From contig CAVSZZ010000002.1 of NCBI GenBank assembly GCA_963732595.1, positions 248,001 to 312,000 on the forward strand: DNA of 64,000 nt. The letters run 5' to 3'. A model generated the notes under the pieces. The model worked only from the letters and a program-made list of their open reading frames with translations. It did no database searches and was not told where the DNA came from. Below are positions 32,926-41,439 of this stretch, one piece after another (within the stretch, counting starts at the first letter, position 1; every line of letters starts with the position of its first letter). The position numbers and the translations under genes were made by a program. Source of the stretch: JAFGXF01 sp963732595. GTDB taxonomy: Bacteria; Chloroflexota; Anaerolineae; Anaerolineales; Anaerolineaceae.

Positions 32926-34034
32926 TTCAGATCCAGTATGAATTTGCCGTTCCTGTAAAATGGCAGTCCATCCACTGTGATCTCACCGCCGTCGCGGAGA
33001 TCACAGATCATATCCCAATGAACTGAGGATTCGTTTTTGCTGCCAGTCTCGGGATAACCGGCACCCAATGCCATATGGAAGGAGCCGCCGATCTTTTCAT
33101 CGAAGAGAAGTTCGCCAGTGAATTTTTGGATACCATCGTTGGTCCCAATGGCGAATTCGCCCACATACCGTGATCCCTGATCGGTATCCAAAGTCTGGTT
33201 AAGATAGTTTTCGTCCTTTTCCGCAGTGGCTTTGACCACCTTGCCATTCTCGAACCATAATCGTACACCCGTGACTTCCCGGCTGCGATAAATAGCCGGG
33301 TAAGAGAAATAGACATGGCCATTAAGTGAATTCTCCACCGGACCAGTGAAGATCTCCCCATCCGGCACATTCTCATGACAGTCACTATTTTCAAAAGTAC
33401 GGCCTTCGATGCTGAGGGTCAGGTCGGTGTCCATGCCCACCACATGCACCTTCTTCCTGCCTTTAAGCCAATCACAGATCTTTTTCTGTTCGGCAGAAAC
33501 CTTTTTCCAATACCCCACCGGATCGTCCATATCCGGCATACATGCATTGTAAACAAAATCCTCATACTCACTCAGGCTCATCCCAGCCTGTTGCGCGTGC
33601 GCCTGGGTTGGAAAAAGTGTCACTGACCAGCCCAATGACTTATTGGCCGAACGTTCCATAAAGGTTTTCATCAAGCCGGACCACGCCTGGCTGGTGATGA
33701 CCATGCGGGCGGGATCGATATTGGATAACTCTTTGGTGTTGCTTTCGCCGATGATCGCAAAGCGCCGCTCATAGGTTTCGACATAATTACGAACATGGGG
33801 GGGAATAAATTTCAGCTGCTCATCCGTGGCAGTTTTATAAAACATCTCCTCATAGCCCGGAAAGGTCGGGAAGATGGACGGGTGTCCGCCAGCCAGAAGC
33901 ACACGCCTGGCGATCGCCATCATCAAAGGCTCACCGGCTGTTCCACCCGTGATATAGGCTCTGTCACCGGGTTTAACCGGATTCGAATAATTCACCAGCA
34001 TGTCAGCCAGTTTCTCCACACGTTGGTCTATCAT
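32922..34034 (-). CDS. M29-family metallo-aminopeptidase, copy 1
   Basis: 370 residues, thermophilic aminopeptidase (AmpS/AmpT) family. The metal-ligand block is intact: Glu in PDGEIFTGPVE, Glu in VGEFAIGTNDGI, His in GGSFHMALG and the His/Asp pair in SSVHWDMICDL. Substrates are N-terminal residues of short peptides; cytoplasmic. Third of three tandem paralogues in transcription order, overlapping the start of the membrane subtilase gene downstream. GGAG stands before the ATG. Confidence 0.93.
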   Translation of the reverse strand: MIDQRVEKLADMLVNYSNPVKPGDRAYITGGTAGEPLMMAIARRVLLAGGHPSIFPTFPGYEEMFYKTATDEQLKFIPPHVRNYVETYERRFAIIGESNTKELSNIDPARMVITSQAWSGLMKTFMERSANKSLGWSVTLFPTQAHAQQAGMSLSEYEDFVYNACMPDMDDPVGYWKKVSAEQKKICDWLKGRKKVHVVGMDTDLTLSIEGRTFENSDCHENVPDGEIFTGPVENSLNGHVYFSYPAIYRSREVTGVRLWFENGKVVKATAEKDENYLNQTLDTDQGSRYVGEFAIGTNDGIQKFTGELLFDEKIGGSFHMALGAGYPETGSKNESSVHWDMICDLRDGGEITVDGLPFYRNGKFILDLK

Positions 34035-34081
34035 TTGTAATTGACTCCTTTAAACCAAGAGCTGCGTTGCATGTTGCATCC

Positions 34082-35191
34082 CTAGAATTTTATAACGAAC
34101 TTGCCATCCTTATAGATGACCTGGTCATCCACACTGATCTCACCACCGCCACGCAGGTCACAGACCATGTCCCAGTGAACCGAGGACTCATTCTTACCTC
34201 CGGCTTCCGGTAAACCGGCACCGACCGCCATGTGGAAGCTGCCGCCGATCTTTTCGTCGAACAGGATCTCACCGGTGAATTTGGTGATCCCTTCGTTCGT
34301 ACCAATTGCGAATTCACCCAGGAAGCGAGAGCCTTCATCGGTATCCAGGGTCCTGATCAGGAATTCCTCATTCTTTTCAGCCGTGGCTTTGACCACTTTC
34401 CCATTCTCAAGCCATAGTCTGATCCCGGTGACCTCATGGCCATCTTCAATGGCCGGGTATGAAAAATACACGTGTCCATTGGCGCTGTCCTCAACCGGGC
34501 TGGTGAAGATCTCGCCATCCGGCACATTCTCACGACAGTCGCAGTTGATAAAATCACGACCTTCGATGCTGAGGGTCAGGTCGGTCTCAGGTCCGGTCAC
34601 GTGCACCTTCTTCTTGCCTTTCAACCAATCACAGATCTTCTGCTGCTCAGCAGAAACCTTCTTCCAGTAGCCTATCGGGTCGTTCATGTCCGGCATGCAG
34701 GCGTTGAAGACAAAATCCTCATAATCGCTCAAGCTCATTTCCGCTTGCTGGGCATGCGCCTGGGTTGGGAAGAGCGTTGCCGACCAGACCATCTCTTTTG
34801 ATGCAATGCGCTCGAGGAAGCGCTTGAAAATACCGCTGCGCGCTTTGCGGGCGATGGACATGCGAGCCGGATCCACATTTGTCAGTTCTTTGGTATTCAC
34901 TTCACAGATAATTGCATAGCGTGCCTGGTAGGTATCAAAGATAATTCGATGACCTTCATGGATAAAACTCAGCTGATCATCCTTGCCATACTTGAACATG
35001 ATCTCTTCTATACCAGGAATATTGGCCATCACAAGCGGGTAGCCTCCGGCCAGTAAAACCTGTTTATAGATCTCGCGGATCAACGGCGCTGCCACAATGC
35101 TTCCCTGGATGACGGCCTTATCTCCCGGTTTTATCGGGGCTGAGTATTTAACCAACATTTCTGCCAATTTTTCAATGCGCGGATCCTTCAC
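34082..35191 (-). CDS. M29-family metallo-aminopeptidase, copy 2
   Basis: 369 residues. Metal ligands present in PDGEIFTSPVED, LGEFAIGTNEGI, GGSFHMAVG and SSVHWDMVCDL. It is most similar by eye to copy 1 (shared FPTQAHAQQA and CDWLKGKKKVHV). Differences lie mainly in residues 50-140, the likely specificity region. Gap of 47 nt to copy 1. Confidence 0.93.
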   Translation of the reverse strand: MKDPRIEKLAEMLVKYSAPIKPGDKAVIQGSIVAAPLIREIYKQVLLAGGYPLVMANIPGIEEIMFKYGKDDQLSFIHEGHRIIFDTYQARYAIICEVNTKELTNVDPARMSIARKARSGIFKRFLERIASKEMVWSATLFPTQAHAQQAEMSLSDYEDFVFNACMPDMNDPIGYWKKVSAEQQKICDWLKGKKKVHVTGPETDLTLSIEGRDFINCDCRENVPDGEIFTSPVEDSANGHVYFSYPAIEDGHEVTGIRLWLENGKVVKATAEKNEEFLIRTLDTDEGSRFLGEFAIGTNEGITKFTGEILFDEKIGGSFHMAVGAGLPEAGGKNESSVHWDMVCDLRGGGEISVDDQVIYKDGKFVIKF

Positions 35192-35225
35192 CTTTTCAAC
35201 TCCTTATTCGTTAATGTGTGCCTGA

Positions 35226-36335
35226 TTAGAGATTCAATGTGAACTTGCCGTTCTTATATAGTGTGGTGCCATCCACCGTGATCTCTCCACCTTTACGTAA
35301 ATCACAGATCATATCCCAGTGAATGGCTGATTTATTAACACCGCCGGATTCCGGATAACTCGCCCCGAGGGCCATGTGGAAGCTGCCCCCGATCTTCTCA
35401 TCGAACAGGATCTCACCGGTGAACTTTTGAATGCCCTCGTTGGTTCCGATGGCGAACTCACCGACAGAACGTGATCCTTCGTCTGTATCCAGCATGGCCA
35501 GCAGATACGCCTCGTTCTTTTCTGCCGAGGCTTTCACCACCCGGCCATTCTCGAACCACAAACGTACGCCGGTCACCTCATGCCCTTGGTAGATCGCCGG
35601 GTAGGAGAATAGGACGTGTCCATTGATACTGTTTTCAATCGGACCGCAGAATATTTCACCATCCGGAACATTGATATGGCAGGCACAGCTGATGAAAGGG
35701 CGATCCTTGATGCTCAGTGTAAGGTCGGTTTCGGGGCCAACCACATGGACATCCTGCTTGCCCTTCAGCCAGGCGACCGTCTTCTCCTGACTCTCAGCGA
35801 TGCGTTTCCAATACCCAACCGGATCATTTCGATCCGGCATGCAGGCATTAAAAACGAAATCGGTGTATTCCTCCAGACTCATCTCAGCTTCCTGGGCATG
35901 GGCTTCCGTTGGGAAAAAGCTATAGACCCAACGCATCTCCCCACGACCGGCCCTCTCATAAAAATGGTCCATCATGGTCTGTCGAGCCCTACGAGACATT
36001 GCGATCTTTTGCGGGTCGACTGTCGACAGACGCTTGGTATTGGCATCCGACTGAATATAGAAATCGGCATCATAGGTATCGACCAGCACCCTGGATGGGT
36101 CATGGATGTATTGAAGTTGTCCATCGGAAGCCACCCGGTAAAAAACCTCTTCCAAACCGGTCAAGGTCAAAGACAGATAAGGATACCCGCCTGCTTCAAG
36201 GACCTTCTCGTAGATCGCAGTGATCAAAGGCTTGGCTAATTCATTTCCTTCGATGATGGCTTTATCACCCGGTTTGATACCCACCGAGTAGTTGACGAGC
36301 ATATCAGCCAATTTCTCAACACGTGGATCGCTCAT
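35226..36335 (-). CDS. M29-family metallo-aminopeptidase, copy 3
   Basis: 369 residues. Metal ligands present in PDGEIFCGPIEN, VGEFAIGTNEGI, GGSFHMALG and SAIHWDMICDL. It is the most diverged of the three in the N-terminal half (FPTEAHAQEAEMSLEEYTDF, AWLKGKQDVHV). First copy to be transcribed, with AGGAG before its ATG and an acetyltransferase gene 17 nt upstream. Confidence 0.93.
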   Translation of the reverse strand: MSDPRVEKLADMLVNYSVGIKPGDKAIIEGNELAKPLITAIYEKVLEAGGYPYLSLTLTGLEEVFYRVASDGQLQYIHDPSRVLVDTYDADFYIQSDANTKRLSTVDPQKIAMSRRARQTMMDHFYERAGRGEMRWVYSFFPTEAHAQEAEMSLEEYTDFVFNACMPDRNDPVGYWKRIAESQEKTVAWLKGKQDVHVVGPETDLTLSIKDRPFISCACHINVPDGEIFCGPIENSINGHVLFSYPAIYQGHEVTGVRLWFENGRVVKASAEKNEAYLLAMLDTDEGSRSVGEFAIGTNEGIQKFTGEILFDEKIGGSFHMALGASYPESGGVNKSAIHWDMICDLRKGGEITVDGTTLYKNGKFTLNL

Positions 36336-36352
36336 GAATTGCTCCTGTATCT

Positions 36353-36937
36353 TTATAACTCAAACCGCATGATAGGCCGCGTGGCGCTGTATCGCGCCAC
36401 TTCCTTGAAGCCGGCTTTCTGGTAAGCTGACAATATCCCTGTGTAAGCGGAACCGCAATCCACTTTTTCACTGCGGGGAATGATGGGATATCCCTCCAGC
36501 ACAGTCCCTTTTTGCTTGCGGACAAAATCCTTGGCCGCCTCGATCAGTGCTAATGTTACACCCTTGCGACGGTAACCGGTCAGGGTGTAGAAGCATGAGA
36601 TCGACCAGACCTTTTTCTTATCCACCCGCTTGATCACTCTGGAGTGATCCATGGTGGGATATTCATCCCTGGGGGCGACCGCCAGCCAGCCAACTGCCTT
36701 GCCGTCAGCATAAGCCAGTAAACCAACCGGTCTCCCTGATTCAACGAGCTTTTTAAAAGCCCCCCGGTTGACCTCCCCCCTGCCGCCATCGAACTGGCTG
36801 CGAGTCAACCGCCAATACATACACCAGCATCCGCCGTCGGCTCCATGAGGACCAAATAACGCTTCAAGGTCCGGCCACCTGCCGGCGGTCAGAGGGTAAA
36901 TTTCAAGGTGAAGTGACTCATTTGCGATCTTCATCAT
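36353..36937 (-). CDS. GNAT family N-acetyltransferase
   Basis: 194 residues. The acetyl-CoA-binding block is SISCFYTLTGYRRKGVTLALIEAA (R-R-K-G-V within). Upstream strands read PVGLLAYADGKAVGWLAVAP, and the N-terminal GGCWCMYWRLTRSQFD is typical of a YjdJ/CWC-type GNAT subgroup. Substrate unknown. The ATG at 36937 overlaps the TGA of the methyltransferase (TGATG), so the two are translationally coupled. It precedes the aminopeptidase cluster. Confidence 0.88.
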   Translation of the reverse strand: MMKIANESLHLEIYPLTAGRWPDLEALFGPHGADGGCWCMYWRLTRSQFDGGRGEVNRGAFKKLVESGRPVGLLAYADGKAVGWLAVAPRDEYPTMDHSRVIKRVDKKKVWSISCFYTLTGYRRKGVTLALIEAAKDFVRKQKGTVLEGYPIIPRSEKVDCGSAYTGILSAYQKAGFKEVARYSATRPIMRFEL

Positions 36938-37599
36938 CAACTCTCCACGGGTTTTTCAGCCCGGATGAACCAATGGCTGGATAGATATCCGTCAGTGTTC
37001 GTGGTTTCATTCAAGTCGATTGCACGAATGATAAACGCAGCGAATTCACGTGCGATCTCCTCCAGGTCGAAGTAATGGTGAGGGATGCCACAATCCTGAC
37101 CGATATCCGGGATAACCGTCCCGGGCTCGATCTGTTTTCCCTTGTCATGACGATAACCGCGCGTGCTGGGAATACTGATAAGGATTATTCCACCGGGAAT
37201 CAACAAGCGAAACATCTCCTGTATCGTCTTTTGAATATTGGCCAGGGTGTTATGGTGAATGACATAGGTGCTGATGATCAAGTCGAAACACGCGGAGCAG
37301 AACGGCAAACAGGTCATATCTGCATTTAAGATTCGCACAGGGTGATCTATTCTTTGAAGCCAGTCACGGGAGTATGCCAAACCCGCCGAGGAAATATCCA
37401 TCCCGAAAGATCGGTAACCCAGGCCTTCCAGAAAAACAAGATGACGTCCGGTTCCACATCCCAGGTCAAGGATACGCGATGATTGCAATAGAGTTCCCTG
37501 CCTGCCGAAGAATTCCACCAGATATTCATGGGGTTTTTTCCAGAGGTTATTACCATCATCGAGAATCTGGTTCTTATACAGCGTATCCCAGGTAGGCAT
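36937..37599 (-). CDS. Class I SAM-dependent methyltransferase
   Basis: About 220 residues from ATG 37599 (MPTWDTLYKNQ); a TTG at 37632 would add 11 residues without support. Motif I is ILDLGCGTGRHLVFLEGLGY, then FGMDISSAGLAYSR, the acidic ADMTCLPFCSACFDLIIS and LLIPGGIILISIPST. A typical small-molecule methyltransferase fold; the acceptor cannot be told. Translationally coupled to the GNAT gene. Confidence 0.87.
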   Translation of the reverse strand: MPTWDTLYKNQILDDGNNLWKKPHEYLVEFFGRQGTLLQSSRILDLGCGTGRHLVFLEGLGYRSFGMDISSAGLAYSRDWLQRIDHPVRILNADMTCLPFCSACFDLIISTYVIHHNTLANIQKTIQEMFRLLIPGGIILISIPSTRGYRHDKGKQIEPGTVIPDIGQDCGIPHHYFDLEEIAREFAAFIIRAIDLNETTNTDGYLSSHWFIRAEKPVES

Positions 37600-37706
37600 G
37601 GCTATTTGAAGCTTGGTATAATCAAAACCCAATCGGTTACAGGCCGACAGCTACCATTATAAGCTGAATAATCCGATAACATCAAACCGTCCCTCGGAGC
37701 ACTATC

Positions 37707-38540
37707 ATAGTAAACAACGAATTTTCATTAAGGACTTTCGACGGACTTACACTCTTTGGAAGAAAATGGATACCTGACCAGGAACCCAAAGCCATCGTAA
37801 ATTTGATCCACGGCCTGGGTGAACATACCGGAAGGTACAATCATGTTGCCGAGGCTTTAACCCAGGCCGGCTTCATGGTCACGGCGACTGACTTGCGCGG
37901 GCATGGCCAATCCGAAGGCCCACGGGGACATTGCCCCAGTTATGATTCCCTGGTTACAGATATTGAATTCCTGGTAAAAATGAATCGCTCCGAGTACCAT
38001 GGCAAGCCCGAATACCTCTATGGGCACAGCCTGGGAGGCGCAGTGGCATTATATTACTCCCTGACTTGTGATAATTATGTGGATGGTATCATCGCCAGCA
38101 GCCCGTTGATTAAAACCGGTCCGGCTGTTGAAAAATCCTTCACCGGCTTGGGACGGACCCTGGTTGATATCAACCCTGCCAACACCGGAACATATGGCGT
38201 CTTGAATTCAATGTTGTGTCACGATGCAGGGGTGGTAAAAGAGTATACGGCGGATCCACTCGTTCATAATCGCATCACAGTGAAAATGGAATCGGAAATC
38301 GAAAAGAAAGGCGAATGGATCTTTGAGCAGCGCAATGCCCTTAAGGGACCAATTCTGCTTGTGGCAGGATCGTGCGATCGCATTTGCGATGTAAAGCAGG
38401 TGGTTAACCTGGCCACTGGACTGCCAGACAGCGTATCATTGAAAGTGTGGGATGGTTTGTATCATGAAACCCACAATGAGCATGAAAAAGCTGAAGTGAT
38501 CCGCTTCAATATTGATTGGCTTGACAATCACTTGAACTGA
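37707..38540 (+). CDS. Alpha/beta hydrolase (monoacylglycerol-lipase-like) with an apparent ATA start
   Basis: 277 residues if read from ATA at 37707. Homology to the next gene begins exactly here: IVNNEFSLRTFDG lines up residue for residue with MAHTESIIKAFDG. A CGGAG stands 7 nt upstream of the ATA. The open frame upstream of 37803 has no ATG, GTG or TTG, and a TTG at 37803 would cut into the conserved LIHGLGEHTGRY core. The lid and nucleophile elbow are YGHSLGGAVALYY (Ser); the C-terminal His is in LYHETHNEHEKAEV. Family members hydrolyse monoacylglycerols or other esters. Confidence 0.8.
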   Translation: MVNNEFSLRTFDGLTLFGRKWIPDQEPKAIVNLIHGLGEHTGRYNHVAEALTQAGFMVTATDLRGHGQSEGPRGHCPSYDSLVTDIEFLVKMNRSEYHGKPEYLYGHSLGGAVALYYSLTCDNYVDGIIASSPLIKTGPAVEKSFTGLGRTLVDINPANTGTYGVLNSMLCHDAGVVKEYTADPLVHNRITVKMESEIEKKGEWIFEQRNALKGPILLVAGSCDRICDVKQVVNLATGLPDSVSLKVWDGLYHETHNEHEKAEVIRFNIDWLDNHLN

Positions 38541-38742
38541 TCCGGGTAACCATCAAATGGCAGGCAGATACTGAATAATCGTTAAATGTTATTTCCAATA
38601 ATAGGATTATTGGTATTTACAATCACTTAACAGTTAATCAAAGAAGGCAAACATCAGGACAATCATTGGTATAATTTTAGTCGTTCGAAAAATCTACTGA
38701 TTAAAAATATAGAAAAAAGTATTATCTAGAGGGAGAAAGTTA

Positions 38743-39594
38743 ATGGCACATACAGAATCGATCATTAAAGCATTCGACGGCTTGAATTTATTCGCCCAAC
38801 GATGGACGCCGGCCGGCAACCCCAAAGCAGTTGTACATCTAATCCACGGCTTGGGAGAACATTCCAGCCGCTATGGGTATGTGGCTGAGGAATTCACCAA
38901 CGCCGGTTATGTCTTTAATACCATGGATCTCCGCGGGCATGGCAAATCCGACGGGCCCAGGGGTTATGCCCCAGGTTTCTCAACCCTGGTCAGCGACATC
39001 GAATTCCTGATCAAATCCGGCAAAGCAGATTACCCAAACCTGCCCCAATTTCTTTATGGACACAGCCTGGGTGGCTCTCTGGTTCTTTACTACCGGTTGA
39101 CCAGCAAACTCAATGTGGATGCGATCATCTCCACCAGTCCACTTTTCAAACCGGGTGCGCGCGTGCCACCAGCTAAAAAGTTATTTGCCCAGATCCTGAG
39201 CGATATCGCGCCAAAAGTAACACTGACCAATGGATTGGAACGACCGTGGTTAAGCCGGGACGGCCGCATCGTTCGAGACTACAGCAGCGACCCGCTCGTG
39301 CATGACAAGATCACCTGCCGCATGGGTTGGGAGTTGTTAAAGAATGGGGAGTGGGTCTTTGAACACATGAAAACGATCAAAGGACCCATCCTCATGGTGG
39401 TTGGAACCCGTGAAAAGATCGTCGATTATCAGAAGATCCTGGATGCTGCCATCGGAATGGAATCCGAGGTCCAGCTCAAGGTTTGGGAAGGCCTGTATCA
39501 CGAGACACACAATGAACCTGAGAAAGAACAGGTGGTTCATTACAACATCGCCTGGCTCGACAATCAATTATCCAAATCACGATCGATCCTGTAA
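38743..39594 (+). CDS. Alpha/beta hydrolase (monoacylglycerol-lipase-like)
   Basis: 283 residues. The oxyanion region is HLIHGLGEHSSRY, nucleophile elbow YGHSLGGSLVLYY, acid region KIVDYQKIL and His in LYHETHNEPEKEQV. A close paralogue of the preceding gene, so a local duplication. GGGAGAAAG precedes the ATG. A consensus TATAAT at 38670-38675, about 70 nt upstream, may give it its own promoter. Cytoplasmic esterase of lipid or ester breakdown; exact substrate unknown. Confidence 0.9.
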   Translation: MAHTESIIKAFDGLNLFAQRWTPAGNPKAVVHLIHGLGEHSSRYGYVAEEFTNAGYVFNTMDLRGHGKSDGPRGYAPGFSTLVSDIEFLIKSGKADYPNLPQFLYGHSLGGSLVLYYRLTSKLNVDAIISTSPLFKPGARVPPAKKLFAQILSDIAPKVTLTNGLERPWLSRDGRIVRDYSSDPLVHDKITCRMGWELLKNGEWVFEHMKTIKGPILMVVGTREKIVDYQKILDAAIGMESEVQLKVWEGLYHETHNEPEKEQVVHYNIAWLDNQLSKSRSIL

Positions 39595-39598
39595 AACC

Positions 39599-39629
39599 AA
39601 AACCCCGACCTAAACCAGGTCGGGGTTTT
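39599..39629. terminator. Bidirectional intrinsic terminator
   Basis: Stem of 11-13 bp (AACCCCGACCT region / AGGTCGGGGTT) with a 5-nt loop and T-rich flanks. The stop codon of the convergent MFS gene lies inside the hairpin. Confidence 0.92.
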
Positions 39630-40815
39630 CTTTGTTAATTCGCTTGGATGATGGCCGGTCTTTCTCAATGCGGATGGCCACCAGCCCGGCGATGAAACAT
39701 ATCAAGCTGGCCATCTGGAATACCAGGACCATGCTGAAATGATCAGCCAGGTAACCACTCAGCCAGGCTCCCAACGATCCCACAGAGAACATGAATCCCA
39801 GGGTCAGTCCGGTGGCCAGTCCCATGCCACCCGGAACGGTGTTCTGGGCTTTAACCACAATGACACTGTAAGTCGATCCCGACAGGATCCCGGCGACCAC
39901 GATCAGCGCGATCAGACCGGCATTAACACCCACCATGCCGATAAAAAAGATCGGCAAGGCAGTCAACAGCATGGATGTGATGATAATGGTCCGTTTTCCG
40001 ATCCGGTCGGCCAACCTGCCGCCGGCGACATTTCCGATCGCAGAGGCTCCCATGAAGAGCGCAGCATAAAAGCCGTAGCTGGTGGCTCGATAACCCAGAT
40101 CGCGCAGGTATTTTGGCAGGAAGGCCATCATAACCTGCTGTGTCCAGGCCTGTGAGGCTGCCACAAAAGCCAGGGCGATGACAGCCGGAAGTGGCGAATT
40201 CAAGCGTAAACGGATCCCCTGACCGTCCTGATCGGAGGATTTCCTTTGAACTATTGATCCCGGCTTGATAACATTCAAAGACAACAGCCCCAGGACCACA
40301 CCCGCCAGCGCAACCGCGACCAATCCGGATGGTCCGACCGAATCGATCACCCGCCCTCCCAGGATCGGCCCCAGGAAGAAGGCAAACTGACCGAAGAAGA
40401 AGAACCAGGATGCCGCCGTTGTCTGCTGCCCGTCCATATGCGTTTGACCGCGCACGGTAGCGGATAACGAACCAGCCGGGTGGAAAGCCCCGGAGCCAAG
40501 GCTAGCCAGGACGAGGAAGATCAGCGCAACCGGTCCCGGTATGGTCACTGCCAGGGTGAAGAATCCAGCCATCCATAATATTCCGCCGGTGATCACCCAG
40601 CGCGGACCATATCGATCCGCCAGATACCCAAAGACTGGCTGTGCCAGCGAACCGGAAAAAGCATATAGTGTATTGATTCCACCCAGGGTGGTATTGCTTA
40701 ATCCAAAAGGACCGCTGAAATACGCCAGCAGGATGGCTCGCTGGGAATTCATCACATCCACGATGAAATGCGACCAGGCCAGTGAGGAGAAGATCTTATC
40801 TTTTAATAATGACAT
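39610..40815 (-). CDS. MFS exporter, fosmidomycin-resistance (Fsr) family
   Basis: 401 residues, about 12 membrane segments. Signature segments: FGYLADRYGPRWVI (MFS loop 2-3 motif), LGSGAFHPAGSLSA typical of the Fsr family, FFFFGQFAFFLGPILGG and GGRLADRIGKRTII in the second half. A proton-driven drug or metabolite exporter; fosmidomycin is the namesake substrate, the real one is unknown. The C-terminus runs into the terminator. Confidence 0.88.
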   Translation of the reverse strand: MSLLKDKIFSSLAWSHFIVDVMNSQRAILLAYFSGPFGLSNTTLGGINTLYAFSGSLAQPVFGYLADRYGPRWVITGGILWMAGFFTLAVTIPGPVALIFLVLASLGSGAFHPAGSLSATVRGQTHMDGQQTTAASWFFFFGQFAFFLGPILGGRVIDSVGPSGLVAVALAGVVLGLLSLNVIKPGSIVQRKSSDQDGQGIRLRLNSPLPAVIALAFVAASQAWTQQVMMAFLPKYLRDLGYRATSYGFYAALFMGASAIGNVAGGRLADRIGKRTIIITSMLLTALPIFFIGMVGVNAGLIALIVVAGILSGSTYSVIVVKAQNTVPGGMGLATGLTLGFMFSVGSLGAWLSGYLADHFSMVLVFQMASLICFIAGLVAIRIEKDRPSSKRINKENPDLV

Positions 40816-40838
40816 ATATTGGAACCGGTCTAAGTTCT

Positions 40839-41439
40839 TCAGGCTGTCCGGTAAAGGCCGTGTACCTGGATGTAGTGATAGACGTCCGCTGGAAGTGAGT
40901 AGCGGTAAGGCTTGCCGGTTGCGATCGCAGCCCTCAGCTGGGTCGAAGAGATATCGATCAGGGCCGAGTCGATGAAATTCACCCTGGCAGTCAAACCTAG
41001 GAGCGACTTTTCCAGTGATTCCATATCGATGAGGTGTCCTGGCCGTCGTAACACTCCAATTTCATCGCATTGCGCCAGGAAGTCGGCCGGGTTGTACCAG
41101 GCTGGTAGATCTTCCAGCGAATCCCCTCCCATCAGATACACCAGGGTATCGGAAGGGTAAAGTTCATGCAAGAGCCGCATGGTGTCGACCGCCAGGTGCG
41201 GGCCAGGCCGGTCAACTTCGATGCGCGAGATCTCGAATAACGGATCAGCATCGATGGCGGCAGCCACCATGGCCAGACGGTGTTCCACGGGGGTAACCAG
41301 CTCGCCTTTGTGCGGCGGGTCGGCTGTCACCATCCACAGGACCTTATCCAGTGACCAGCTGGCTGGCGGATTCGGTCGCCAGGATGAGGTGACCGACATG
41401 CACCGGGTCGAATGTACCTCCGAATATACCTATGCGCAT
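40839..41439 (-). pseudogene. nadD: Nicotinate-nucleotide adenylyltransferase, broken by a +1 indel
   Basis: NadD makes nicotinic acid adenine dinucleotide in NAD synthesis and is normally essential. The ATG at 41439 opens MRIGIFGGTFDPVHVGHLIL (HxGH nucleotidyltransferase motif) and runs to QLVTG then a stop. The rest of the enzyme (LDKVLWMVTADPPHK ... MGGDSLEDLPAWYNP ... ISSTQLRAAIATG) is in the next frame. Deleting one G of the GG pair (CC at 41355-41356 on the plus strand) restores QLSLDKVLW. The start overlaps the obg stop as TGATG. The intact product would be about 199 residues. Sequencing error is more likely than loss. Confidence 0.85.

Noticed and set aside
37803..37805. TTG start for the first alpha/beta hydrolase
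   Set aside because: It would remove the conserved first strands and start inside the LIHGLGEH oxyanion motif.
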